Assembly: GCA_002081555.1 (NCBI GenBank)
Contig: MZNV01000388.1
Location: 1 to 60,854, forward strand
From: Protostelium mycophagum
Lineage: Eukaryota > Evosea > Variosea > Protosteliida > Protosteliaceae
Length of the DNA: 60,854 bases
Reading direction: 5' to 3'
Both the position numbers and the translations under genes were made by a program. Positions 49,895 to 60,854 of this stretch are shown here, one piece after another (positions within the stretch are counted from its first letter, which is position 1; every line of letters begins with the position of its first letter). Below the pieces are notes generated by a model, which did no database searches, was not told the origin of the DNA, and saw only the letters and a program-made list of their open reading frames with translations.

Positions 49895-50044
49895 ATAATG
49901 GAAAGGAATTTATTATTTTTCTGATTCTTGCAACCTCAAAACGAACGAGATAATCTAGATTATAGATACCACCGACCTGAGCAGGCGAAATTACTCATTT
50001 TTCTGTCTCTCGATTGGTCGGTATCATCGTGTGACTCCTCCTTT

Positions 50045-53000
50045 ATGATGGCCTCTCTGGTGTTCCTTGGTAAGACTTTCCTTGATGATGAGAAATTCGA
50101 CTCACTCCTCCAAGCGTTAATACTCCTTTATGGAGTACACTCTTATGATGTCAGGTCCACACCAGATTTCCTCAATTGGTGCAAGATCGCCCAACCTCCT
50201 CAATCAATACCAATCATTCCTGGCAGGTGAGACTCTTTCGGAAGAAGACGACTGATTTAATGGTAGAACCTTCTCATTAAAGGCGATATTGCCTCAACCT
50301 GGCACAATGTTACCTCAACTGACCCCTGGAATCGGTTCCATTCTCTTTCCTAGCATCGGTTCGACTGCAATACAATGGCTGATAGAAGATGATCTCACCA
50401 ACACCTCTTGGGCTGATGGCACCGACTATTACATTCGCTCTGGTAGCACCTATGCGTCCTCTTTGGATCTCGTTTTTCCCGAATCAATGGCGGGAAGGTC
50501 TCTTCGCATCACACCACAAGTATCCTTCGTCGTGCCTTTGGCCATGAATATCTCGTCTGAGTTCAGGAATCTCACATCGACCATCTACACGATCGGATCT
50601 TCACTGGAATCGCTGCAGAGAAGTCAGCTGGCGGCGCAACTGTGCTCTATTACGACTCCATTTTTGGATTTACCTGTAGATCCTGGAACTCCCCTTTTAT
50701 TTCAGGTAATGAGGGCTTGTTTTCCTTGCGACAGCTGCATTTAATCATGTCGTGAAAATCAAGGTGGCAATTGTTGACTTTTTATGTAGGCACTCCTGCC
50801 TTCAGCTGGTGATCTCTTACCTCAAAATTTTCCACAAATCTTAGATGGAGTATTTCCAACCGCCTCCAAAATCCTCATCAAATGGCTTGTTTACCACAAC
50901 GGCAGTGTTTTAGAAGAGAACAAAGACTTTCATGTCGTGTCTGGATCTACCATCTCCAACAGCCTGACTCTCGCCTTCCCCATCAACGCCAATAATTCGA
51001 TGAAGGAGTACAGCGTACAACCCATGGCACAATTCTTCATGCCGAAACCTTACATCTTCGATACCAGCGCTGTGCCCATCGGCTCGGCCATCAATTTCAC
51101 CATCTCCTCTCTCTCCATGGGCGATCTCAAATTAAAGATCATCAACCAGATATCCACAGTCAACATCCCCACTGCACCCGTTCGATCCGGTCAACCAATC
51201 AACGTACTAGCTCTCATCCCCACCCCAGGCTCCACCCTCCCCATACCCGTTCCAGGAATTTTCGACAAAATCTTTCCTCCGAGCGGCAGCTGCAGGATCA
51301 GCTGGGTCATAGAGTCGTCCAATGGAACCGAATTAATTGCCGAGAAAGATTTTCACATCATCGAAGGAGGTCTCTTCAACCCTCTGTTTACCTTCTCTCT
51401 ACCCGTGTCCTCCCAAAAATACAACATCACGGTCAAGCCATACATTAGCTTTCACCTACCTCAACCTTTTCTGATAGACGTCATTCCTGTACCTTTAGTA
51501 CCCGCCTTTGAAATAGAAATTCTGCCCTCGGACACCGACGCTATAAAGGCCGAATTGGTAAAGAAGATTCTAAAGATCGTACCCCCCATTTTCCCTCCTG
51601 GACAAAAGGGTCTGGTTCCGGGAATACCTGTCACCATGAGTATGATCCAGCCTCAAGAAGGATCCACCCTCCCCGATAACATCCTTGGTCTCCCTCTGAA
51701 GACTTGGCCCGGTGTCTCTTTTATCAATGTACAATGGCTCGTGGGAACAAAGAACCTCTCTACAAATGAGTGGACGGCGATGGACGATAAGGAATACTCT
51801 GTTGAAGGAGGAAGTATTGTGAGCGAGCTGCTCAGTCTCCGTTTCCCGTACAGCACCGTGGATACCATCGTCTCCATCATACCACAAATCAGCTTCTATC
51901 TGCCACTGGTTTATGGAATAGACAACAACCCAATACAATTACCGTCTATAGACATGCCGATGTCGGGGGTCCCTGAAAAGTCCGTCAGAGAAGAATTGAC
52001 ACGGAAGATGTGCGCGTTGTCGCTACCTCTCCAGAACCAATACGCCGATCCTTCCTCCGTCTACACCTTCTCCATGGTTGTACCAGCCTCCCTCGCTTCT
52101 CTCCCTAAAGGATTTCCCATTACTCCCAAGAGTTTACCAGGAAGCAGCCAGTTAGTCCGAGTTGAATGGAAGATTTTAATCAACGGAACCGAGGGCATTC
52201 CTGGGAAAGACTACTTCATTGTAGACGGAGGATTAGGATTAACTGAAATCTCGGTGTCCTTTCCACCCACACCCGCCGAAGTGATGGTCTACTCGACTGT
52301 AACTTGGTTTCTGCCCACTAGTTTCAAGATTGAAGCGTTGCCTGTCATCGTGGGACAACCTTACAATTTCACGCTCGGAGACCAAGTTCTACAGCTTTTA
52401 GAAATCTTCGTAGAGAGGGCATGCTCGTTTATCCCTCCAGACCTGAATTTATTCAACAACTACACCGCACCGAGAGTGTTGGATCTAGTGGCTGTGGTCC
52501 CTTCAGCCGGTACACCTCTGTCCACCATTCCCGGACTTCCAGGAATATTTCCCCACTCTGGAGCTGTACAAGTACTTTGGGAGATCACCGACGACATTTC
52601 TGGAGAGAATCTGAAGCCCGGAGAAGACTTCTTGATCTCAAAAGGAGGGATGGATGAACCTCTAATCTCCCTGACCTTCCTCTTGAAGAACACAACACAA
52701 GTGAAGATACAACCCTTTGTACGCTTCCATCTTCCCCAATTTCCCTTCAGACTCGACAGCAGAAGAATGCCGCTCACTTCGGGTTTCGTATTTCCGGTGT
52801 CTGGCATAGACGACGAAGCATTACGCACCCAATGGGTCAAAGACTTGGTCCTCTTCTCATATCCAGGCACCATGAATCCCGCTACACCCGGACAGCCTCT
52901 TAACTTCTCTGTTCTATTTTTGGATACAATGTTGGAGGTAAGTTTCAACACCATAAAGAATTCTTGTGGCTGATGTTTACAGACCGGTACAATTGTGATC

Positions 53001-56000
53001 CAATGGCAAATTCTGGATGCTCAGACGCTCGATCCGTTGTATGCCAGCAGAGACTTTATCATCACCGAGGGTTCGATGACCTCTCGCAACATCGTCCTCT
53101 CTTTTGTTTCACAAGATTCCAGCCGCAATGTACGGATACAACCGTTCATTTCTTTTAGACTTCCTGTGCCTGCTCCTGTGAGCTCTACACCAACACCCTC
53201 TGGCTTTACCGAATTCACCGTCAGCGGAAACCAGAGCAACGCTTGGAAGAGTTTAGCTGACCAACTTTGTACCGTGGTCCTTCCTGACCTACAAAATCCA
53301 AAGGCCGGATCCAACATGAGATTCGGGATCGCGGAGACGGCGCCCAGTAATCAGACGAACAAGATTCTTCAGAAAATTAGTCTGCCTTCCGGACCAATAT
53401 CTTTCTCTGGTATCATGAAGGTGTGTGCATGAATCTTCTCTTATGTATACTGAAGCTGATCAGGTCTTGTGGAGCGTCAAAGAAGTGAGCTCGAATCAAA
53501 CCGTCGATCTACAACCCGGTGTAGATTACCAAATCGTCTCTGGAGGACTATCTCTTCCCGACCTCATCCTCAGTTTTACACCTCCAGACCGAGACCTCAA
53601 CATATCTGTACAGCCGTCTGTGGCCTTCCTTCCTTCCTCTATGATCACCCCTCTGAACCTCCCCTCAACTCCTCAACCGTATGGTCCCCCTGCAACTTTT
53701 ACGCTTCCCGGAAAGGATACCGGCTCGATGATTGGAGATTACATCAGAGAATATTGCCAAATCACTCTGAACAGTGCATCTACAATAGCGGCTGGATACC
53801 CGATCGCATTATCAGCGGTGGTCCCGTTGGCGGGAAAAGCGCTGCCTTTTGTTCAAAAATTCTTACCTGGGGCTCCACCGAATATCACCTCCTTCAGCGT
53901 GGGATGGTCCGTCTACAACTCGCTCAACGCAACGGCCAAGCGTGGCACCGAATACCAACTGATCTCCAATGGAATGCACGCACCGAACATCACACTGGCT
54001 TTCCCGCCCTCTGAATCGGACCAAGTGTACTACGTACAAGCCAGGATCTCACTCTTCTTCCCTCCGGTGTTCAAAATCCCTGCCACCCCCGTACTCCTCC
54101 CCCCTGTGCCTATTTTAATTCCGGGAATTTCCAATGATACCCTACTCAGCAGTATTATTGAGAAGATCATCACTGTACAATTACCAAATGTGGATGCAGT
54201 CATGGCAGGTGCACCGGTGCCCTTCTCTCTCAACACACCGATACCGGGTGCATCTCTTCCACAATTATCCATACCCACAAGTATATGGCCTTCAGGAGCA
54301 TCTGTCTCTGTATTGTGGAGCTTCAACAATGCTTCCTCTGGAGAACCTCTGCAACCGGGACAGTACCAAATGCCTTCTGGAGATTTACAGGGGAAGTCTG
54401 TCTCCTTGTCTTTCCCGCCCAGCACCACGCCTTTGAATGTACAAGTGGAAGTGACCGTTACAATACAACTTCCTGTACAATACAACGTTCCGTCGATTAG
54501 AGTGCCACTTCCTGCCGTCTTCGGATTCCCCTTCAATTTTACGGTACAACCGGTCGGCTCCAACTTTTATTCGGAGCTTATCAAGAGATTGGTCTTCATC
54601 GACCACATTCTTCCCGATCAATTGACAGCCAATCAAGTCGGTCAATTTTCTGCCACCCCAATTCTGCCCGGAGCACCCCTCCCTCCTATATTTCCCTCCC
54701 TCCCCATCCCCACATTTCCCAGGGGAATTATAGATGTACAATGGGTACTTCAATCCAGCTCTGGACCGCTGGGATTCGACGACTATCAGATCACACAGGG
54801 TAGTTTGAGAAGCCTCTTCTTTTCGGTTTCTTTCCCTGCCAATTCCATAGCTATAAATAGTACCGTAACCGTGATACCTACAGTAACCATGGTGCTGCCT
54901 TCCGAATTGAATGTGCCTTCCGACCCCATCAGTTTGGATGCAATCTCCTTCTCCGTCGTCCCGGGACTCTCCGATTTGGACAGACTTTTGGACTTGATCG
55001 GCAAAACCACACAGATCACAATGCCGCTCGGGACGTACCAACCGGGCAGTATTATTCCATTTTCGGTCAACAGCGTGCTCCCCGGATCGGTGGTCAACTT
55101 TCTGAATCTCCCACTGAGTATCATCCCCAACGGAACAGTTTACAAGACCGTCTGGAATATTTCAATGGTCCAAATCATCAACAACACTGAGGTGATCGTG
55201 CCAGCCACCAAAGGATCAGACTACCTGATACAGGACGGAGACTTGTTTCTAAATCAACTCAATCTGGTCTTCTTCCCGCCCAACGGAGACACTAGCTTCC
55301 TGTGCAACCCCATCATTTCGGCATTGTTTCCTCCAGAATTCAACATCCCCTCTACACCAGTTGCATTACCGAGCAACCGCTTCACCATCTCTGATATCTC
55401 AGAACAACTCACCGACATGATGCAGGATTTCGTCAATACCTACATGTCCATAGTGATAAATAAGGTCACAAACGCTCCGCAGACGTTGGAGGACATCCCC
55501 TTTACGGCACAGCTGAAGAAGAATATTGATAACTTACCCGATTTGGTGAGCGGGGTGGTGAGCACATCACCCAGATTTACAATAAGAGCTGGAATCGATG
55601 TCACGGGTCCTCTAAACGGTCTGATCAATGTCATTGTCAAAGTGATTGGCATGGTCTCCTCTCAACCCCCCACCATCCCTCCAAAATGTAAGCGAATTCG
55701 ATTCGAAAATATCTGAATCATCCCAGTTACCGAAGGAATGATGACCCTCAGAAAGATTTTATTTACAATCTTTTCTATTCCCATCTCTGCAGACTTGGGT
55801 GAGTTTGTGTTTTTTTATAGCTTTTCTCCAAGAGATTCAATTCGTGTGTTTGCTGAGAGAAAAAACTCATCTTTGAACAAATTACTGAAGATGTTGCAGG
55901 AGGTTTGATCAGCGGAGTTCGATCAGTGCCCGTACAGGATGTCCTCCTTACTACAATTGATATCGCTCAAGACAAGATCTTTGGTAAACTCACGCTGGGG

Positions 56001-57298
56001 TCTTTACCTCTCAACCTGAAAGCCGTGAATTCTGTGTGGGATATCGGTTCGCGAAACGGAGTTGATGCTATCCTGAATCCACTTGGACTTTCCTCCGTAC
56101 AGATCATCCCTCTACCTCCGGTTGTCTTCAACACACCCAGTTTCAAGTTACCCCAGATCAACCTCGCATTAGGCCTCGACTTCGTATTGCCATTGCCAGG
56201 CGGGCGGAACATCACCCTTCCGAGGATTAAACTGGTCTCTCTACAAATCCCATTACCGGCATTCTTGGTACCTCAAGTGATAGGAGTATTCCAAGCTGGA
56301 ATTGAAGACCAAATTGGAACTCGGGCGGATCTGTATCTGTATGCTCCTACCAACCGAATGTCCTTCTTCAAGCAGATTCCACTTCAGAACGTCCTTGATG
56401 GCTCTGCGAAACCCATCATCAATGTGTTACGCCTGTATGACACCGTCTTGACAACGCTCTCTGATTTGATACAACCTTTCGGACTCACTCTGCCACCACC
56501 TCTCCTCCAACTTCAGAGAACCACTCATCGTTTTGCATCCGCACTCAACAATCTGGATGCCAAGACCACCATTACATTCAACATCGTAAATGAGAATAAT
56601 ATTAGCAATATCCTGTCGATCACAGCATCCGTCCCTATCAACGCGATCGCTGGAACCAGCTCTTTAGTCATGATCTCCACCGCTCCTCTTGATGTGAGTC
56701 ATTTAATTTTATACTCCGCCGATTCGATTCATCTCGTCGGTCTATCTTTGGCGCGATACAAGCTTATATCGAACAGGATTCCACCGGAACTAAGATGAGT
56801 CTGTCATTCCCGAACCACCCTATTCCTTCCCTTTTTGGAGGCGAATCGCCCTTCTTCCCCTTCTACTTGTTTGGCAGTCGACCTGTTGGAGCACAGCTGT
56901 CCTATCAACCCTCATCTGCTTTCTTCTGCTCATTCATTTACCAACAGTTCATAGCGAATTATACAAATGATCCCGGTCAAGGCTTTCCTTTCAGAGATGT
57001 CAGCCTTGGAAAGATGGTCATCACGATGGGAAGTGTAATTCAAGAGAATTCGGTCTTGTCAAACAATTTCTACATGCTCACTGGCAGCGACCCCACATTC
57101 AACATCAACCTGCAGCTTCAGACAACAGTATCAACCTCCAATATCGACTTGAGACAGATGGTGTTGTCCTCTATCACTTCAAACGGTATCTCGTATAGTG
57201 GCTATTTTGTGGGCGGAGTGACGCCACTCCTGGATCCACCATCTCCCTGCTTCCAATACTGCATATTTGGACATATATGCTATAATCCTTGTAACTAG
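50045..57298 (+). CDS. R3: giant secreted protein of about twelve tandem modules
   Basis: Nine exons (50045-50069, 50115-50226, 50267-50705, 50790-52937, 52983-53420, 53464-55687, 55727-55798, 55900-56693, 56777-57298) give about 2,257 residues with frame kept at every join. The signal peptide MMASLVFLALILLYGVHS is split by a phase-1 intron after 25 bases. About twelve modules follow; good examples are module 3 (SGQPINVLALIPTPGSTLP, CRISWVIE, ITVKPYISFHLP) and module 6 (GEDFLISKGGMDEPLISLTF). The C-terminal region starts at TIFSIPISADL followed by a phase-1 intron, as in R1 and R2. It then has LPLNLKAV and VPQVIGVFQ, and ends with a Cys cluster (PCFQYCIFGHICYNPCN). No membrane anchor is seen. 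AATAAA overlaps the region just after the stop. It is likely an extracellular glycoprotein; the function is unknown. Confidence 0.82.
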
Positions 57299-58655
57299 AA
57301 ATAAAACAAGATCAATTGCAAATTCTCCCAAGCTTCTCAAAGGAATTTTTAAAATTTCAATTAACTTTTGATGTGGTGAGTCTTGGATTTCGTTTGTAAT
57401 AGAAACTTCTTGAACACCCTTGATGCACAATTTATTAATTTTATGTTCTTCTTTTTCTTGCATGAAATTATAAAATGAATTTTTCTGGGCATAAATCTGG
57501 CCCCATAAATGGCCAGAGAGGATTGTCATTTTGTGTCTTTGCATTCATGATTTCAAATGGATGGGAATGAAATTGTAATGAGAGGCAAATCAATGTCATT
57601 GATTTTAACCCTTTACCACCGCGTCGAATGGATCGAAAAAAAAAATGTCGACTTACGGTTTTAACGGTGAGATCACGTGACAAGTGATTGGAGGAAACAT
57701 GGAGGGCAACATAACACAGGAAAGACAACATGAATAAAGAACAACATCAATGATTCACCTTTTGATGATGCATGATGTGGACATCAGTTCAGAAGATGAA
57801 TGAATTAGATGAGATGACATTGATACAGCACCTGAGAGTGTTTGTGATGTGTCGGTTGAACAACAAAAATCTCTTCATAAAACCTCCTATCCATGTAGAG
57901 GTTGAATGATTGGAGATAAAAGGTGTTGTTCTCTTTGCTGCAGAAGTTGAATCTTGATTTCGAGAATTCGGAAATTTGATCTCCAGAATAAATGAGATCG
58001 TCATCCATTCTTGAGCGATTCTGGACAGATGAGGTGGTAAATGTTTTGGCGAAATGAACTTTCAAAATTTTTGAACCATCAGGCGTCTACGTTTATTATC
58101 GCGTTTCTTGGGTAATATTTTAATCAATTTAATGGTGCCAAAAGCCCAAATTTTTTATGTTGCATTCCATAGGAAATGTTTCACATGCAAGTTCAAAATC
58201 AAATCAAAGTTGCGACTTATACTTCTGAGGAGAGCGCAACGCTCTCATTCCAAAGACACCAAAATCGAGGCTTCACACTGATTCTATGTATCATATTCTT
58301 AAAATGAACATTCACGTGTCACTTACATCCCCACCCACAGTCATTCTCTGTGCTCTACTGAGAACCAGTCAGTTTCTATCTTCATATCTGCTCCTAAAAT
58401 AGCTATTTTCACATTAGAGGATTCCACCAAATTCTGCATCACTCGAAATGATTTATAGAGGGGATTTTTTGAATCTTTTTCGGCAGAAACGGTAGAGTGA
58501 TAAAGAAGTACTGAATCTTATTGACGAGATGTTGTTTGCAGACAACTTTGAAATGCATTTTGAAAAATAATTATTTTCTCTTGTTCACAAAAGAAGAAAA
58601 ATTTGAGTTACATGTTGTAGATTTTCACATCGACATAAATAGTTATTTAAACCTC
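57299..58655. other. Intergenic region right of R3
   Basis: No assignable gene. A minus-strand frame within 57805-58065 (MDDDLIYSGDQISEFSKSRF and on) has plausible residue composition and may be an orphan exon. A palindrome GAGAGCG-CAA-CGCTCTC is at 58230-58246. Confidence 0.35.
57300..57305 (+). promoter_or_regulatory. Poly(A) signal of R3
   Basis: AATAAA two bases after the R3 stop codon. Confidence 0.5.
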
Positions 58656-59258
58656 TCATGATGACATCACAGGAATAACCAGGCGGTCAAGAGTCTCTCC
58701 ACTGACATTTTTATGCTCAGTCTGGACCCTCTTCATAGTGAACAGATCGTAGGGTGTGGAAGTCCAGCTCGTAAATCACCTCACCTCAAAGATGAGTCCA
58801 TCTCGTCAACCAAGATCAGATCGCCGATCATGGTCGGATTTTTGTCTCTAAAGACAGGCTTCTCAAGGGTGGTAATTTCAAGTCGTCGGTACTCAAGCTC
58901 AAGCTCTAGACCTATGTGCTCTCTGTCTTGCTTGAGTACACGGTCCGCTTGAATTTTGTGTCGCATGGACCACTCTTCAGATGAGATCGATCCAGTTCTT
59001 CCCGTCCCCTTTGAATGGCGACGCACAAAAAGTCGTTAATGAAGGTTTCTGCTTTTGATTCGGACGGTGTGCGGTCTGTATCGTCTTGGCGGCTTGCAAA
59101 AGTCTGCATACCCAGTAATCGTCCCTTTTTTGATAGAGATATTATCTGATTCATCCACAATCCAATGTTGGGCTCCTTGTGGTACCGGGAAGGTGAAACG
59201 TATGGATCAGATCGAATTTGAGGTCTGTGCATTTCTCAGAAACCCATTCTAAATCGTT
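58656..59258 (-). CDS. Hypothetical multi-exon protein, 3' part
   Basis: I do not recognise this protein. Reading leftwards on the minus strand, four exons join in frame: an open stretch up to about 59258-59186 (DLEWVSEKCTDLKFDL ... FHLP), 59084-59023 (DDTDRTPSESKAETFINDFLC), 58972-58785 (WSMRHKIQADRVLKQ ... IGDLILVDEMDSSL) and 58701-58656 (GETLDRLVIPVMSS, stop). The introns are 101, 50 and 83 bases with GT-AG ends. The text is mixed helix and strand, soluble, without signal or membrane segments. The start is not determined; further exons may lie up to about 59840, where frames such as VIEVNEQYLFDVPIHLYLAL look coding. The model depends on my own splice choices and needs transcript support. 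Confidence 0.35.
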
Positions 59259-60854
59259 ATCTAATCTTGTTAATCCTCATCTTCATGTGATTTCGCGACG
59301 TGTAGACGCGGGGCTGGGTGGCGCTCATTGCAGGCGGGTCTGAAGGTCAGCTGTGCAGCCCGAGAGAAGACAAACCACCGATTTATGTGATCTTGAAACC
59401 ATCAAAGATACCTAACGAAATTTGCTGAGACTATTTTATGAGAACATACTGCCCAAAAATGTTTTTTCTCAAATGTGAGGGCATAAAAAGATCGATGGGG
59501 GAAGAAAAGGTCTAAGAAAGGAAATTTGAGTAACGCACCTGTGCTGCTCCCATTTTGCCTTTTCGTATAATAATGAAATCCACCTTTCAGAAAGGTCAAT
59601 GATGTTATAGACAGAAAAATCACTTGCCATCGTAAGTATGAATTCGTCAGAGCCAAGTATAGATGGATGGGCACATCAAAAAGGTACTGCTCATTGACTT
59701 CTATAACGCAGCCATAATCCTTAGATTCTCGACTCGAAAATATATTGGATTGTGAAAGAGGATCAGCCGTGAGATGCGGATTGTTTTTATTGCTACGAAA
59801 GTGTTGCAGTTTAACAATATAAAATGTCGCTGACAGCATTCATGTCTCCAAGCTTGTGGTTACTTGTGGCACCACCAGGTTCAGGTAAGTTATCTATAGC
59901 TCTACTGCCCTTGTCATCTTCATCAGATGGTGCAAAATTTATCTCCCCCTCTCCCTCAGCTTGCATTTTGCCAATTTTGCCAATATTTTGGTTCTTCATT
60001 GTGTCATCAGCAACAAGCAAGAATGGAAATTGGAAAACATGCCCCTGAACAGACCTGTTAGAGCTGCAGCTCTGTTTAATCCATATAATTAAAGTTTTGA
60101 AATGGATTTTTTACTTGAAAAATACTCAAAAAACAAAAAATTTAAATGTCTTTTTGACCAGCCAAATGTCTTTTCCCCCAATGAAGTTGGGAAGGTAAAA
60201 AGCAATTTGATTGCCTGGAGACAATTAACCAATATTAGAATAAGCTCTCTATGGCTAATGATGTAAATTCATAACCTTATAAAGTATTTTGTGTAATTCA
60301 TCCTGTTCACAGATTGTGAATAGAATCACAGTTTCTATTAATGTACTTACTGAACAAGAGAAACACAGACTACCAAGAAGAGCAGCCCTAAGAAAGACAA
60401 CTGGCCAAGTAAAAAATATCAGTTCTATATTATATATCATTGTAATTTTTGTTAGATAGAGGCACCACTAAAGATCAATGCCTTGTTGCTACCATATAAA
60501 GATCAGAATAATACTGATTGACAATCCCTGATAAAAATAGTTGATGTTTCTCTATGGTATTGGATAATATATATCCACTAAATTCTCTGTTATAAAATAA
60601 AATGATTGTGGGGATTGACTCTGGCAAATAATATTGAGACTGCACATCTTTTTGCACATACACCCCTCTCTGGGGTTGAATGTAAGAATAGATGCTATAT
60701 ATGTTGGCTTTACTGTCAAATATAAAAACAAACATTACCTCTATTGCTTGTATTGAAGTTGTTGCAATACCTAATTTAAGGAAATAAAAGAGAGATAAAA
60801 TAAAGAGTATGAATCAATCCACAAAACCAAAAACCTTTCTAACTGTTGAAAGAG
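59259..60854. other. Right edge, AT-rich, exon-like fragments
   Basis: Contains pieces that look like exons but cannot be joined. One is a minus-strand acidic stretch at about 59811-60020 (MQAEGEGEINFAPSDEDDKG). Another is a plus-strand pair near 60101-60195 and 60313-60408, separated by a GT-AG interval. Base texture resembles the 12.3-15.3 kb block rather than the gene cluster. Confidence 0.3.

Noticed and set aside
59845-59890. P-loop-like text APPGSGK on the plus strand
   Set aside because: The Lys is only present if a GTAAG donor is read through, and the surrounding frame has no NTPase features. The minus-strand frame there looks more like coding sequence.

Overview
This is eukaryotic nuclear DNA from a small-intron genome. 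Every gene that can be followed across splice sites has GT-AG introns, mostly about 33-60 bases long, and AATAAA-type poly(A) signals lie just after or overlapping stop codons. My best guess is an amoebozoan, possibly a protosteloid or variosean amoeba. The reasons are a highly conserved actin, a RasGEF with the C2-RasGEF_N-RasGEF-cNBD-GRAM-cNBD layout that recalls Dictyostelium GbpD, and an EGF/Ser-Thr-stalk surface protein. The genus is inference; the domain and splice evidence is read directly.

Left part (1-17.3 kb). The window opens with the 3' end of an actin gene (+), then a 76-residue Ser/Tyr-rich protein in two exons (+). An R3H-domain protein (-) follows. A long RasGEF gene of about 23 exons (-) runs from 11904 down to 4476. 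From about 12 to 15.3 kb I find no gene: the stretch is AT-rich and holds a G-run, a (AAGTC)n run, a 57-base inverted repeat and a tandem repeat of about 30 bases. A secreted EGF-like protein with a Ser/Thr stalk (-, 3 exons) ends this part.

Central part (18-57.3 kb). This is a cluster of large secreted proteins that I do not recognise from any named family. Three giant genes (here R1, R2, R3; about 2,284, 2,211 and 2,257 residues; all +) each carry a signal peptide split by a phase-1 intron. Each then has about twelve tandem copies of a module of roughly 150 residues, and a shared C-terminal region. The module skeleton is: W/C-S near the start, LxPGxPhxF, LPxPGSxLP, FPxxG, VxWxh, GxDYxhxxGxL, hSFPP, VQPxhSFxLP. 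Three smaller genes have the same C-terminal architecture. S1 (-) and S3 (+) have one N-terminal module. S2 (+) has ten two-cysteine repeats instead. S1 and S2 are divergent, with 116 bases between their start codons. S3 ends in a 65-residue duplication, four perfect-period 78-base repeats and a long Ser/Thr tract. At least two decayed S-type fragments lie between the genes. An 11-exon BPI/LBP-like (TULIP) gene sits inside the cluster, between R2 and S3.

Together the central genes look like a locus for secreted or surface glycoproteins (adhesion, recognition, or contact with bacterial prey), expanded by tandem duplication and partial decay. The function is inference. R2 contains one apparent +1 frameshift near 40293 that needs checking.

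Right end (57.3-60.85 kb). Mostly non-coding sequence, with a poorly supported minus-strand gene around 58656-59258 and AT-rich exon-like fragments near the edge.
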